Shown: positions 9,120 to 18,073, counted from the first letter of the stretch. The stretch is 64,000 bases of DNA from CAYPEK01 sp964409645 (GCA_964409645.1 CAYPEK010000006.1:1-64000), one strand, 5' to 3'. Translations and numbers: made by a program. The notes: generated by a model not told the origin, from the sequence alone.

Positions 9120-10403
9120 TCAGCTTGCGTTTTCTTTGAACTGGAATTCCTCGCCTTCCTCGTTGAGGAATGTGAGGAGCGGGACTTCGCCCTCTTTCTG
9201 CACGTGTTTCTCGTCGATGATGCACTTCTTGGCGCCCGGCTGGGACGGCATCTCGAACATGAGGTCGAGCATGAGGTTTTCGAGGATGGAGCGCAGCCCG
9301 CGCGCGCCGGTTGTGCGCTGCATCGCCTGCTTCGAGATGGCGCGGAGCGCGTCCTGCGTGAAGTTGAGTTCCACGTTGTCGAGGTGGAACAGTTTTTTGT
9401 ACTGTTTGATGAGCGCGTTTTTCGGCTCGACGAGGATGCGCACGAGGTCTTCATCGCTGAGCGGGTCGAGCGTGGCTATGACGGGCAGGCGGCCGATGAG
9501 TTCCGGGATGAGCCCGTAGCGCAGCAGGTCTTCGGGAAGCGCCATGCGAAGCGTCTCGCCGATCGCGCGGTCGTTCTTCTCGACTTTCTCGGCGCGGAAG
9601 CCGATCACTTTGCGACCGACGCGGTTGTTGATGATGTCCACGAGGCCGTCGAACGCGCCGCCGCAGATGAAGAGTATGTTCGTCGTGTCGATCTGGATGA
9701 AGTCCTGATTCGGATGTTTGCGGCCACCCTGCGGAGGTACGTTCGCCACGGTGCCCTCGATGATCTTGAGGAGCGCCTGCTGGACGCCTTCGCCGGACAC
9801 GTCGCGGGTGATCGACGGGTTTTCGGTCTTGCGCGCGATCTTGTCCACCTCGTCGAGATAGACGATTCCGCGGCACGCCTTTTTGATGTCGTAGTCCGCG
9901 GCCTGAATGAGGCGCAGGAGGATGTTTTCGACGTCTTCGCCGACGTAGCCGGCCTCAGTGAGCGAGGTGGCGTCCGCAATGGCGAACGGGACGTCGAGCA
10001 TCTTGGCGAGAGTCTGCGCGAGCAGCGTCTTGCCGACGCCGGTCGGCCCGATCATCAGTATGTTGCTTTTCTGGATGTCAACGTCGCTCTTTACGTTGTC
10101 GAACGCGTTGATGCGCTTGTAGTGATTGTATATGGCGACAGACAGCACCTTTTTCGCGTGGTCCTGCCCGACGACGTAGTCATTTAGAAACGCAAGAATG
10201 TCTTTCGGCTTCGGAAGCGCCTGAAAGTCGAACTCGCTTTCCGCCGGCTTGTAGAGCTCCTCTTCGATTATCTCGTTGCAGAGGTCGATGCACTCTTCGC
10301 AGATATAGACGCCGGGGCCGGCGACAAGCTTTTTCACCTGTTCCTGACTTTTGCCGCAGAACGAGCATCGCAGCTTGCCTTTGTCATCAGTAAACTTGAA
10401 CAT
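9120..10403 (-). CDS. clpX: ATP-dependent Clp protease, ATP-binding subunit ClpX
   Basis: A 427-residue AAA+ unfoldase that feeds substrates to ClpP. The N-terminal C4 zinc-binding domain has C13, C16, C35 and C38 (CSFC and CEEC). The AAA+ domain shows Walker A GPTGVGKT, Walker B IVYLDEVDKI, and the GYVGEDVE pore-loop region. The RPE-like sensor and the C-terminal small domain are complete, and length is normal. The gene lies about 110 bp downstream of clpP in the common tig-clpP-clpX order and is followed by a strong terminator. The ATG at 10403 has GGAG (from TCTGGAGGGA) upstream. Confidence 0.98.
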   Translation of the reverse strand: MFKFTDDKGKLRCSFCGKSQEQVKKLVAGPGVYICEECIDLCNEIIEEELYKPAESEFDFQALPKPKDILAFLNDYVVGQDHAKKVLSVAIYNHYKRINAFDNVKSDVDIQKSNILMIGPTGVGKTLLAQTLAKMLDVPFAIADATSLTEAGYVGEDVENILLRLIQAADYDIKKACRGIVYLDEVDKIARKTENPSITRDVSGEGVQQALLKIIEGTVANVPPQGGRKHPNQDFIQIDTTNILFICGGAFDGLVDIINNRVGRKVIGFRAEKVEKNDRAIGETLRMALPEDLLRYGLIPELIGRLPVIATLDPLSDEDLVRILVEPKNALIKQYKKLFHLDNVELNFTQDALRAISKQAMQRTTGARGLRSILENLMLDLMFEMPSQPGAKKCIIDEKHVQKEGEVPLLTFLNEEGEEFQFKENAS

Positions 10404-10513
10404 TATCCCTCCAGAGAAGTATTTCCCCTGTGTCTCCCGAACCCCGCGGGTTTCGCCGCCCGCGCGGTCCGATCTCTTATTATATACGATTTCCTTTCGA
10501 AATCATGTGATCT

Positions 10514-11101
10514 TTATCTCGTCGCGGGCTGGAGTATCTGGTCGATCAGCCCGTATTCCTTCGCGTCGTCGGGCGACATGAATTTGTCGCGCTCGGTGTC
10601 TTCCTTGATTTTCTCGACCGGCTGGCCGGTGCTTGTTGCGAGAAGTTCGTTGAGCCGCCGTTTGATGTTGAGAATTTCGTTGGCGTGGATTTCGATGTCG
10701 GTGGCCTGACCCTCGAAACCGGCCGACGGCTGGTGGATGAGGATGCGCGAGTTGGGGAGCGCGTAGCGCTTGCCCTTCGCGCCGGCCGCGAGCAGGAACG
10801 CGCCCATGCTGGCCGCCTGCCCGATGCAGATTGTCGAGATGTCCGGTTTCAGAATCTGCATGCAGTCGTAGATCGCGAGGCCCGCGGTGACCGATCCGCC
10901 GGGCGAGTTGATGTAGAGATCGATGTCCTTCGTGCCTTCCTCTTTTTCGAGGAAGAGAAGCTGCGCGATGACGAGGTTGGCCACATCGTCGTTGATCGGC
11001 GTGCCGATGAATACGATGCGGTCCTTCAGCAGTCGCGAGAAAATGTCGTAGGAACGTTCTCCACGCGAAGTCTGTTCGATTACGTAAGGGATGAGTGTCA
11101 T
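10514..11101 (-). CDS. clpP: ATP-dependent Clp protease proteolytic subunit ClpP
   Basis: A 195-residue serine peptidase that forms the tetradecameric proteolytic chamber. The catalytic triad is visible as S98 (GQAASMGAFLL), H123 (RILIHQPSAG) and D172 (ERDKFMS). The N-terminus (IPYVIEQTSRGERSYDIFSRLL) matches the processed family start, so little or no propeptide is expected. It lies between tig and clpX on the same strand. A GC-rich palindrome (GAGGCC/GGCCTC, about 11142-11158) sits in the gap to tig and might reduce read-through. Confidence 0.98.
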   Translation of the reverse strand: MTLIPYVIEQTSRGERSYDIFSRLLKDRIVFIGTPINDDVANLVIAQLLFLEKEEGTKDIDLYINSPGGSVTAGLAIYDCMQILKPDISTICIGQAASMGAFLLAAGAKGKRYALPNSRILIHQPSAGFEGQATDIEIHANEILNIKRRLNELLATSTGQPVEKIKEDTERDKFMSPDDAKEYGLIDQILQPATR

Positions 11102-11161
11102 GACTGAGTGCCGGCCTCCTTTTGCAAGTATTGCGGCGCCGAGGCCCGACTAGGCCTCAGC

Positions 11162-12535
11162 TTATTTATCTTCTATATTAATATTATCCTGCTCAGTTTC
11201 CAGTTTTTGTTCGCCGGGAACTTCGAGCGGGTCGTCGATGAACTTCACGCGGCTGCGCAGGAACCGCAGAACTTTCTGCTCGCGAACCTGATCGCGGATG
11301 CTCATCATGAAGTATCTGTTGCGGAACAGCTTCTTGGCTTCCGCCTTGTTCAGGCCCATTTTATAGACCTGAAGCTGGATTGCCATTTCAAGCTCGTTCG
11401 GGAAAATCTGCATCTTTTCTTCGCTGAATATCTTGTTGATGACGATGCGGCGCTTAACTTCGAGCCGCGCGTCGTGGTACTCTTCCTCTTCGACGTCCTC
11501 GACCGTCTTGCCCTGTCCCTGCAGCCAGTCCTCGAGCGTGACGCCCTGCCTGTCGAGCATGTCGCGCATGTGGTCGATCCGGTCCTCGATCTCTTCCATG
11601 ACAAGTTTGCGCGGGACTTCGAGTTGCGTGCCGTCCAGCGCCTTCTGCAGCATGATTCTCTTGATTTCCTCTTCGTGCGCCGAGTGCTTGTAGAGTTTGA
11701 GTCTCTTGTTGACGTCTTCCTTGAACGCGTCGATATCCTTGAAATCGCCGATCTTTTTCATGAACTCTTCGTTGATTTCGGGGAGTTCGCGGCGCTCGAT
11801 TTTGTTTATCTTTATCGTGATGTTCGATTTTTTGTTCGCAAGTTGTGTGTTCTGGTAGTTCTCCGGATACGTCACGGAGAAATCCTTCTTATCGCCGACT
11901 TTCATTCCGGTAATGTTTTTCTCGATGTCCGGGAGCAGTTCGTTTTCGCCGAGCACGACGACGAGGTCTTTCTTCTCGTCCGCCGGGCCTTTTTCGCCTT
12001 CGACCGCAATGGTGTAATCGAGAGTGACGCGGTCGCTTTCCGCGCATCCGCGATCCTCGACGAGCGGAAGGAACTCAGCCTGATTCTTCTGAATCTCCTT
12101 GATCGCGTCTTCGACGTCGTTGTCCGTCACGACCACTTCGCGCGTGAGATCAACCGGGATTGTTTCGTATTTGAAGAGTTCGTATTCCGGAAGGACTTGT
12201 AGCTTGACTTTGACATTCATCGGTTCGCCCTCGACGAGCGTGGGGAACGGATCGAATTGCGGCTCGTCGATCGGGACGACACCCGCCTGCTCGACGGCGT
12301 TCTCGAACACGTCCGGGAGGAGTTCCTGCAGAGCCTGTGCGGCGATCGCTTCGGCGCCGAACATGTTTTTGATGACGTCGCGGGGCACTTTGCCCTGTCT
12401 GAAGCCTCTGATGCTCTGGCCGGAAGATATGCGCTGATAGGTCTTGCCGACCTCTTTATCAACCATGTCTTTCGAGACGATTATTTCGAGTTCGACGTTT
12501 TCGGCATCGATTCTGTTAGTCGTGACTTCGATCAT
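11162..12535 (-). CDS. tig: Trigger factor
   Basis: A ribosome-associated chaperone and peptidyl-prolyl isomerase of 457 residues. The N-terminal ribosome-binding domain contains the GFRQGKVPRDVI signature (GFRxGxxP), followed by the PPIase domain and a long helical C-terminal chaperone domain rich in Lys and Glu. I place the start at the ATG at 12535 (MIEVTTNRI) rather than at 12583, because GGAGAAAGAG lies directly upstream and the extra 16 residues (MAFFHVRR...) do not belong to the family. First gene of the tig-clpP-clpX run, with three tRNA genes upstream on the same strand. Confidence 0.95.
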   Translation of the reverse strand: MIEVTTNRIDAENVELEIIVSKDMVDKEVGKTYQRISSGQSIRGFRQGKVPRDVIKNMFGAEAIAAQALQELLPDVFENAVEQAGVVPIDEPQFDPFPTLVEGEPMNVKVKLQVLPEYELFKYETIPVDLTREVVVTDNDVEDAIKEIQKNQAEFLPLVEDRGCAESDRVTLDYTIAVEGEKGPADEKKDLVVVLGENELLPDIEKNITGMKVGDKKDFSVTYPENYQNTQLANKKSNITIKINKIERRELPEINEEFMKKIGDFKDIDAFKEDVNKRLKLYKHSAHEEEIKRIMLQKALDGTQLEVPRKLVMEEIEDRIDHMRDMLDRQGVTLEDWLQGQGKTVEDVEEEEYHDARLEVKRRIVINKIFSEEKMQIFPNELEMAIQLQVYKMGLNKAEAKKLFRNRYFMMSIRDQVREQKVLRFLRSRVKFIDDPLEVPGEQKLETEQDNINIEDK

Positions 12536-12650
12536 ACTCTTTCTCCGGTTCGGCCGCGTTCGGCGCACATGAAAAAACGCCACACGGTTCTTTTATTATT
12601 TGCTAACGTCTGCTGTCTCTGAGAGAAGTGCCCGACCGGGCGCCGTGAGC

Positions 12651-12668
12651 GGCCCGCGACCGCGGGCC
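12651..12668 (-). other. GC-rich hairpin between tRNA-Gly and tig
   Basis: GGCCCGC (12651-12657) pairs perfectly with GCGGGCC (12662-12668) across a 4-nt loop. A second small GC stem (GCCCG/GGGC) lies just 5' on the plus strand. There is no U-run, so this is either an RNA processing or pausing structure in the tRNA transcript or a weak terminator before tig. Confidence 0.35.
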
Positions 12669-12696
12669 GTGAGAACAACAGGCCTCAAAAACAAAG

Positions 12697-12768
12697 AGCG
12701 GGAGACGGGATTTGAACCCGCGACCCCTGCCTTGGCAAGGCAGTGCTCTACCGCTGAGCTACTCCCGC
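12697..12768 (-). tRNA. tRNA-Gly (anticodon GCC)
   Basis: A 72-nt cloverleaf on the minus strand. The acceptor stem is GCGGGAG/CTCCCGC, the D arm is AGCTCAGCGGTAGAGC, the anticodon loop is TTGCCAA, and the T arm reads GCGGGTTCAAATCCCGT. The 3' CCA is not encoded. It is the last of three tRNA genes in tandem. Confidence 0.95.
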
Positions 12769-12826
12769 AATTCTTTGGCGTCATCCGCTTCTTTCTTCCG
12801 CCGTGTGAGCCCTTCCACAACTTCTG

Positions 12827-12909
12827 TGGGCGAGGAGAGACTTGAACTCTCACGGGGAGGCCCCACCAGATCCTAAGTCTGGCGCGTCTACCAGTTCCGC
12901 CACTCACCC
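12827..12909 (-). tRNA. tRNA-Leu (anticodon TAG)
   Basis: An 83-nt class II tRNA. The acceptor stem is GGGTGAG/CTCGCCC with one G-T pair, the D region is TGGCGGAACTGGTAGACGC, and the anticodon loop is CTTAGGA. A variable arm is present, and the T arm has GAGAG/CTCTC stems around TTCAAGT. The discriminator base is A; CCA is not encoded. Confidence 0.95.
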
Positions 12910-12922
12910 TCGCTTTCCGCTT

Positions 12923-12995
12923 TGGGTCGTACAGGAATCGAACCTGTGACCTTGGGATTAAGAGTCCCCTGCTCTACCAGCTGAGCTAACGACCC
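12923..12995 (-). tRNA. tRNA-Lys (anticodon CTT)
   Basis: A 73-nt cloverleaf. The acceptor stem is GGGTCGT/ACGACCC, the D arm is AGCTCAGCTGGTAGAGC, the anticodon stem is GGGGA/TCCCA with loop CTCTTAA, and the T arm is ACAGGTTCGATTCCTGT. The discriminator base is A; CCA is not encoded. First gene of the Lys-Leu-Gly tRNA cluster. Confidence 0.95.
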
Positions 12996-13124
12996 CGGTC
13001 GCCGGTTGTCCTTCCTGCCGACGCTACTGCTTATTATAACAACTGCTTCCGGTAATTTCAGCCGAAAAACGAATTATTCCGCATCCGGTAAAACGCAGAA
13101 TTCAAATTTTTAATTCAGTTCCCC

Positions 13125-13409
13125 CTACTCGGCCTTTTCTCTGACCATTTCTTTCAGCGCCTTGCTCGGCCTGAACGCGGGTGTCCTCGTCGCGTCGATC
13201 TCGATGCGCTCTTTCGTTTTCGGGTTGATTCCTTTGCGCTGCGCGCGTTTTTTCACTCTGAATTCCCCGAATCCGCCGATATTGATATCTTCGTCTCTTT
13301 TCAAGCAGTCCTTGATGATACCAAAAATGGTTTCTACCGCGGTGGCCGCTTCCTTTTTTGACACATTCAACTGGGTAGCAACAATATCTATCATTTGCAG
13401 TTTGTTCAT
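13125..13409 (-). CDS. HU/IHF-family nucleoid protein
   Basis: A 94-residue bacterial histone-like protein that bends and compacts DNA as a dimer. The N-terminal helical part (MNKLQMIDIVATQLNVSKK) is followed by the GGFGEFRVKKRAQRKGINP beta-arm signature with the conserved proline at the arm tip (INP), and the FRPSKALKEMV C-terminus. The SD GGGGGT lies 5 nt before the ATG. A good promoter-like sequence stands 45-75 bp upstream. It is divergent from murJ. HU and IHF subunits cannot be told apart from sequence alone. Confidence 0.95.
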   Translation of the reverse strand: MNKLQMIDIVATQLNVSKKEAATAVETIFGIIKDCLKRDEDINIGGFGEFRVKKRAQRKGINPKTKERIEIDATRTPAFRPSKALKEMVREKAE

Positions 13410-13750
13410 TTGTTACCCCCTGCGCAAACGGTTTTTTCTTGCCGAATTGCGCCAAATTATATACAAACAATGCAACAAGAACAAGCATTTTGCACTAAAA
13501 AAAACCTCTTGTCAAGCGGTAAATATTTTTTAAACCCTCAGACCACCCGCCCCGCCCCTCTTTGCCTTGAAAGCCCTCATGCGGCATTTATTAAACAACC
13601 GCAAATGTTATCGACGTATTTTTTCCGGCCGATCAATCGAAATTCCGGGTCTTATATATGGTATATTATTATCAATCATTTCAATTGTTGCGCGCAGACA
13701 AAGCCGCTATAATTGCATGGATTTAAATCGGGCCGGAAGGATTCGGAGCA
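13410..13750. other. Divergent intergenic region, HU gene / murJ
   Basis: 341 bp without a credible gene. The HU half is AT-rich and holds the promoter listed separately. The murJ half contains an AT-rich block (TATATGGTATATTATTATC around 13654-13672) that could hold the murJ promoter, but I see no confident -35/-10 pair. No RNA gene or repeat seen. Confidence 0.6.
13456..13484 (-). promoter_or_regulatory. Predicted promoter of the HU gene
   Basis: On the minus strand TTGTTC (-35, 13479-13484) and a perfect TATAAT (-10, 13456-13461) are spaced by 17 bp in AT-rich DNA upstream of the HU start. Prediction by eye. Confidence 0.6.
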
Positions 13751-15400
13751 TTGACGAAGCAGAGCATAAAACGGTCGGCAATGATCGTCATGGGACTCAT
13801 GGTGATCAGTCGAATCCTCGGTTTCATAAGATATAAAGCGATTTTTTATTACTTCGGCCGCGATTTCAAAACGGACGCTTTTTTCGGCGCGTTCACCCTG
13901 CCGGACACGCTTTACATTCTCGTCTCCGGCGGCGCGATGAGCGCGGCGTTTATTCCCGTCTTCGCGGAACTGATCGAAAAAAAGAAATCTCAGGAGTCGT
14001 GGCGGCTGGCCAGCGCGCTTCTCAATCTTACTTTCATTGTCGTCGGCCCCTGCGTCATCCTCGGCATCGTCTTCGCGCCGCAGCTCACGCACATCATACT
14101 TCCCGGTTTCAGCGGCAAGACTTTCGAGCTCACTGTAGTCATCACGCGCATTCTGTTTCCGATGGTGATCTTCACAACGATGTCCGCGCTGTACACCGGC
14201 ATCCTGCAGTCGCATGAGCATTTTCTTGCGCCCGGCCTGTCGTGGAGCACGCACAACGTCGCGATGATCGCCGCTGCGATTCTGTTCCACAGCATCTACG
14301 GCATCAAAGGCGTTGCGTACGGCGTAGTCGTGGGCGCGCTCAGCATGGTGCTCGTTCAGCTTCCTGTCGCAATAAAGAAAGGTCTCAGGTATCACCTCTA
14401 TTTCGGTTTCAAAGATGAAAATGTTAAACGGGTCATAAAACTTTTCCTGCCGGCGCTGATCGGCCTCTCGATTTCGCAGGTCAACCTGCTGATAATGCCG
14501 ATCACGTTCGGGTCGTTCATAGGGCAAGGCGCAGTCACCGCGCTGCAGGGAAGCGTGCGGCTGTTCCTCGTGCCGGTGGGCGTGTTCGGGAACGCGCTCT
14601 CGATGGCGATCTTCCCGAGACTGAGCCAGCAAGCGGGCACGGGCCGCATGGACGATTTCAAGACAACACTCGTGCGCGGCATCAACACTACGTTCGCGTT
14701 CTCGCTGCCGTCGCTTATGGTCTGCATCCTGCTCGGCGTGCCGATCGTCAGGGCGCTCTTCGGCGGCGGCAAGTTCACGGTCGCCGACTGCGAGGCGACC
14801 GCCTACGCGCTCACATTCTACGCAATCGGACTGCCCGGCCACACAGCCGTCCAGACGATCACGCGCGGATATTATTCGCTGAAAGACACCAAGACGCCGC
14901 TCTACGTCGGACTGTTCAGCGTCCTCTTCATCACAATCCCGTTCTGCATCGGGCTGCTCAATCTGCACTCGTTCACGATAAACATTCTCCAGTGGCACAT
15001 CTCGATGAAGCCGCTGATGTGGCTGTTCAGGGTATCGCCGTTCTGCGCGATGGGCATTATCGCGCGGCCGCTTTCATTCGGAGGCATCGCGCTCGCGGTC
15101 TCGGTTGCAACGCTGTTCAATTACTTCGCTCTGCTCGGACTGCTCAAATGGCGCGTGAAAGGCATCGCAATCATGCCGGTGGTATTCTCGATGCTGCGTG
15201 TGAGTGCTGCGACGGCGATCGCCGGCGCGGCTTGTTTCGCGCTGATGAAATGGGTGGTCGCCGGGCTCGACCCGATGATCCAGATGTTCGCCGGGCTCGC
15301 GGTAAGCGGGCTCATATTCATCGGCGCCGGCAAGGTTTTCAAAGTGTCCGAGATCGACGAAATGCTCGACATGGTTAAAAAGCGTTTTAAAAGAGGATAG
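13751..15400 (+). CDS. murJ: Lipid II flippase MurJ (MviN family)
   Basis: A 549-residue polytopic MOP-superfamily membrane protein that flips lipid II across the inner membrane for peptidoglycan synthesis. The N-terminus (SRILGFIRYKAIFYYFG, then DAFFGAFTLPDTLYILVSGGAMSAAFIPVF) is the family signature. About 14 hydrophobic segments are visible. The start is a TTG at 13751, supported by GGAAGG about 10 nt upstream and by the basic leader expected before TM1; the ATG at 13781 is an alternative. An extra segment near residues 395-430 makes one loop somewhat longer than I would expect. lepA follows after 114 bp. Confidence 0.93.
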   Translation: MTKQSIKRSAMIVMGLMVISRILGFIRYKAIFYYFGRDFKTDAFFGAFTLPDTLYILVSGGAMSAAFIPVFAELIEKKKSQESWRLASALLNLTFIVVGPCVILGIVFAPQLTHIILPGFSGKTFELTVVITRILFPMVIFTTMSALYTGILQSHEHFLAPGLSWSTHNVAMIAAAILFHSIYGIKGVAYGVVVGALSMVLVQLPVAIKKGLRYHLYFGFKDENVKRVIKLFLPALIGLSISQVNLLIMPITFGSFIGQGAVTALQGSVRLFLVPVGVFGNALSMAIFPRLSQQAGTGRMDDFKTTLVRGINTTFAFSLPSLMVCILLGVPIVRALFGGGKFTVADCEATAYALTFYAIGLPGHTAVQTITRGYYSLKDTKTPLYVGLFSVLFITIPFCIGLLNLHSFTINILQWHISMKPLMWLFRVSPFCAMGIIARPLSFGGIALAVSVATLFNYFALLGLLKWRVKGIAIMPVVFSMLRVSAATAIAGAACFALMKWVVAGLDPMIQMFAGLAVSGLIFIGAGKVFKVSEIDEMLDMVKKRFKRG

Positions 15401-15417
15401 TTATAATATAGGTATTA

Positions 15418-15442
15418 AGCCTTGAGAGGCCTTTTAAATAAT
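15418..15442 (+). repeat. Degenerate copy of the GGCCTC palindrome upstream of lepA
   Basis: GAGGCCTTTTAAATAAT here matches, with one T fewer, the right arm and tail of the palindrome at 17378-17395 on the other side of lepA. The left arm (GCCTTGAG) is degenerate. It may serve as a weak murJ terminator. It suggests the repeat family extends beyond the main array. Confidence 0.5.
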
Positions 15443-15514
15443 CGACAGAAAGCAAACACTGGTTCGGCCCGGTTTTCCGCAGATCGAAAGCTGTTTGAGT
15501 AAGAATTCCAAAAA

Positions 15515-17326
15515 ATGAGCAACACACCGATAGAACACATACGCAATTTCTCGATAATAGCACACATCGACCACGGCAAATCAACGCTGGCCGACCGAAT
15601 ACTTCAGGCGGTGGGCGCGGTCGAGGCGCGCGACTTCCGGCCGCAGTTTCTCGACCGGCTCGACGTCGAGCGGGATCGCGGCGTCACCGTCAAACTGCAG
15701 GCGGTCCGCCTCAGCTACACGGCGTCGGACGGGATCACCTACGCGCTGAACCTGATAGACACGCCCGGCCACGTGGACTTTTCGTACGAGGTGTCGCGCA
15801 GCCTCGCGGCGTGCGAGGGTGTGTTGCTGATCGTCGATGCGTCTCAGGGCATCGAGGCGCAGACGATGGCGCACTACTACCTCGCCAAGGAACACGACCT
15901 CGTCATCATCCCGGTGATTAATAAGATCGACCTGCCGACCGCCGACATCGCGCGCGTGCGCGAGGAGATCGAGCTCGTGCTCGACCTCAGCGGCGACGAC
16001 ATCGTCGAAGTGAGCGCGAAGGAAGGCCTCGGCGTGGGCGCCCTGATGGAGACAATCGTCAGGCGAATTCCGCCGCCGACGCCGATGGAGGGCCAGACGC
16101 GCGCGCTAGTTTTCGATTCGCACTACGACACTTACCGCGGCGCAATCGCTTACGCCCGCGTTTACTCCGGCTCGATCGCGAGAGACCAGCGCCTCCAGTT
16201 CATCGAGACCGGCACCGTTCATGACGTCACCGAGGTCGGCGTGTTCACTCCGGAGATGCAGCCGGTGGACAGTCTCGGACCGGGCGAAGTAGGCTACATC
16301 GTCTGCGGGCTGAAAAACATTCACGACCTGCACGTCGGCGACACGCTCACACTCGCGTCGGACCCGGCGCCGGAGTCGCTGCCCGGCTATCGGCGGTTGC
16401 AGTCGATGGTGTTTTGCGGCTTCTTCGCCGCCGAGTCGGAAAACTACGAAGACCTCCGCGACGCGCTCGAAAGACTCGCGCTCAACGACGCCGCGCTCAT
16501 CTACGAGCCGGAGTCGTCGTCCGTGCTCGGGTTCGGATTCCGCTGCGGGTTCCTCGGCCTCTTCCACATGGAGATAATTCAGGAGCGGCTCGAACGTGAG
16601 CACAACATAAGCCTCGTCGCAACCGCGCCCACTGTCGTCTATAAAATTTATCTCGAAGGCGACAAGGTGCTCGAAATAAAGAACCCGAGCGAGTATCCGG
16701 ACCGCGTGAAGGTCGTGAAAGTGGAAGAGCCGTACATGCGCGCGCAGATAATCATGCCGGACGAGTACGTCGGCCCGGTGATGGAACTCGCGAAGGACAA
16801 GCGCGGCGATTTCGTTTCTATGGACTACATCAGCGACAAGCGAGTAAAGATTGTTTATTTGATGCCGCTCAGCGAAGTGATTTTCGACTTCTTCGACAAG
16901 CTGAAATCATGCTCGCGCGGTTACGCGTCGCTCGACTACGAGTTCGATTCGTTCCGGGAGTCCGACCTCGTGCGGCTGGACATCCTCGTCGGCGGCAAGC
17001 AGGTGGATTCGCTGAGCATGATCGTGCACCGCGAGTCGTCGCAGTACCGCGGCCGCCGCATAGTGGAGAAGCTGCGCAAGCTGATTCCGAGACAGATGTT
17101 CGAGGTGCCGATCCAGTCGGCGATCGGCGGCCGGATCATAGCGCGCGAGACCATCCCGCCGGTGCGCAAGAACGTCACGGCGAAATGCTACGGCGGCGAT
17201 ATCACGCGCAAGCGCAAGCTGCTCGAAAAGCAGAAGGAAGGCAAGAAGCGGATGAAAAGCGTCGGCAACGTCGAAATCCCGCAGGAAGCATTCCTCTCCG
17301 TCTTGCAGATCGAAAAAGAGAAATAA
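15515..17326 (+). CDS. lepA: Elongation factor 4 (LepA)
   Basis: A 603-residue translational GTPase that acts on stalled or mistranslocated ribosomes. G1 is AHIDHGKST, G2 lies around RGVTVKLQ, G3 is DTPGHVDF and G4 is NKIDLP. Domains II, III and V follow, and the LepA-specific C-terminal domain ends with CYGGDITRKRKLLEKQKEGK and VEIPQEAF, which distinguishes it from BipA and EF-G. Length is typical. There is no clear SD before the ATG at 15515 (AATTCCAAAAA). Transcription probably ends at the palindrome 40 bp downstream, which has a perfect stem and a T-run. Confidence 0.97.
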   Translation: MSNTPIEHIRNFSIIAHIDHGKSTLADRILQAVGAVEARDFRPQFLDRLDVERDRGVTVKLQAVRLSYTASDGITYALNLIDTPGHVDFSYEVSRSLAACEGVLLIVDASQGIEAQTMAHYYLAKEHDLVIIPVINKIDLPTADIARVREEIELVLDLSGDDIVEVSAKEGLGVGALMETIVRRIPPPTPMEGQTRALVFDSHYDTYRGAIAYARVYSGSIARDQRLQFIETGTVHDVTEVGVFTPEMQPVDSLGPGEVGYIVCGLKNIHDLHVGDTLTLASDPAPESLPGYRRLQSMVFCGFFAAESENYEDLRDALERLALNDAALIYEPESSSVLGFGFRCGFLGLFHMEIIQERLEREHNISLVATAPTVVYKIYLEGDKVLEIKNPSEYPDRVKVVKVEEPYMRAQIIMPDEYVGPVMELAKDKRGDFVSMDYISDKRVKIVYLMPLSEVIFDFFDKLKSCSRGYASLDYEFDSFRESDLVRLDILVGGKQVDSLSMIVHRESSQYRGRRIVEKLRKLIPRQMFEVPIQSAIGGRIIARETIPPVRKNVTAKCYGGDITRKRKLLEKQKEGKKRMKSVGNVEIPQEAFLSVLQIEKEK

Positions 17327-17330
17327 GTAT

Positions 17331-17540
17331 TTACCACAAAGGCGCTAATAGAGACGGAATTTTTTAAAGGCCTCTGACGAGGCCTTTTTAAATAATTATT
17401 ACCACAAAGACACCAAGACACTAAGTAAAGCGTAGGGCAAACAAAGGCCTCTGACGAGGCCATGAAAGACAATGATTCACCACCAAGGCACAAAGACACA
17501 AAGAAAGACAAAAAATTAAGTAATGGCCTCTGACGAGGCC
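17331..17540 (+). repeat. Left half of mirror-image repeat array (three A-P units)
   Basis: Three units, each an A motif (consensus ACCACAAAGACACCAAGAC) followed by a palindrome P (GGCCTCTGACGAGGCC). A motifs lie at 17331-17355 (degenerate), 17400-17425 and 17478-17504. P motifs begin at 17369, 17446 and 17525, so the period is 77-79 bp. P1 (17366-17388) is extended to a 9-bp stem plus T5 and should act as the lepA terminator. This 342-bp gap between lepA and the next gene holds nothing else I recognise. Confidence 0.93.
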
Positions 17541-17668
17541 ATAGAAAACTGTTAATAAACTCTCGCAATACCAATCAGCAAAAATAAATATTTTCGGCAC
17601 CCCTTTGTCGATTGCGTTATTTGTGTATAAATAGGTTGTTAGCGAATTGTCAACGAGAGGAAATACCT

Positions 17669-18073
17669 ATGACGTCTAGTGTGGATGGCAATGCAGTCCC
17701 GATCGAAGCAAGCAGAGCCGCAACACAAATCGTCGATGCGGCATATCGTGTTCATACTTCTCTTGGCCCCGGCCTTATGGAAAGCGTTTATGAAGCATGC
17801 ATGGAACATGAGTTGACGAAGCGTGAGCTAAAAGTTAAGCGACAAGTTTCTCAGGCTGTGGTTTATGACGGTATAAATATAGATGCAGGATTAAGAATTG
17901 ATTTACTTGTGAACGATTGTGTAATCGTCGAGTTGAAAGCTGTTGAAAATCTACTGCCCGTGCACAAGGCACAATTGATAACATATCTGAAACTTACCGG
18001 CTTACGGCTTGGGCTGTTAATCAATTTCAATGTCCCCGTAATTAAAGACGGCATTAAGCGAATAGCACTTTAA
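17669..18073 (+). CDS. GxxExxY-family protein (PDDEXK_3-like nuclease fold)
   Basis: A 134-residue protein of the GxxExxY family, named for the motif at G35-Y41 (GLMESVY). It also shows the core of a PD-(D/E)xK nuclease fold: D78 in RIDLL, E88-x-K90 in VELK, and Q102. The C-terminus (NFNVPVIKDGIKRI) is also typical. The biochemical function of the family is not established; nuclease activity is an inference from the fold. The ATG at 17669 is chosen over 17612 because GAGAGG lies 8 nt upstream and the extra residues are not part of the family. The gene is AT-richer than its neighbours and sits at the centre of a mirror-symmetric repeat array, which suggests acquisition as a unit. Confidence 0.88.
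   Translation: MTSSVDGNAVPIEASRAATQIVDAAYRVHTSLGPGLMESVYEACMEHELTKRELKVKRQVSQAVVYDGINIDAGLRIDLLVNDCVIVELKAVENLLPVHKAQLITYLKLTGLRLGLLINFNVPVIKDGIKRIAL

Noticed and set aside
13676..14998. 440-codon minus-strand frame opposite murJ
   Set aside because: Arg/Glu/Asp-rich antisense shadow of a hydrophobic membrane protein.
15515..17326. BipA/TypA or EF-G instead of LepA
   Set aside because: The C-terminal YGGDITRKRKLLEKQKEGK signature and the length are specific to LepA.
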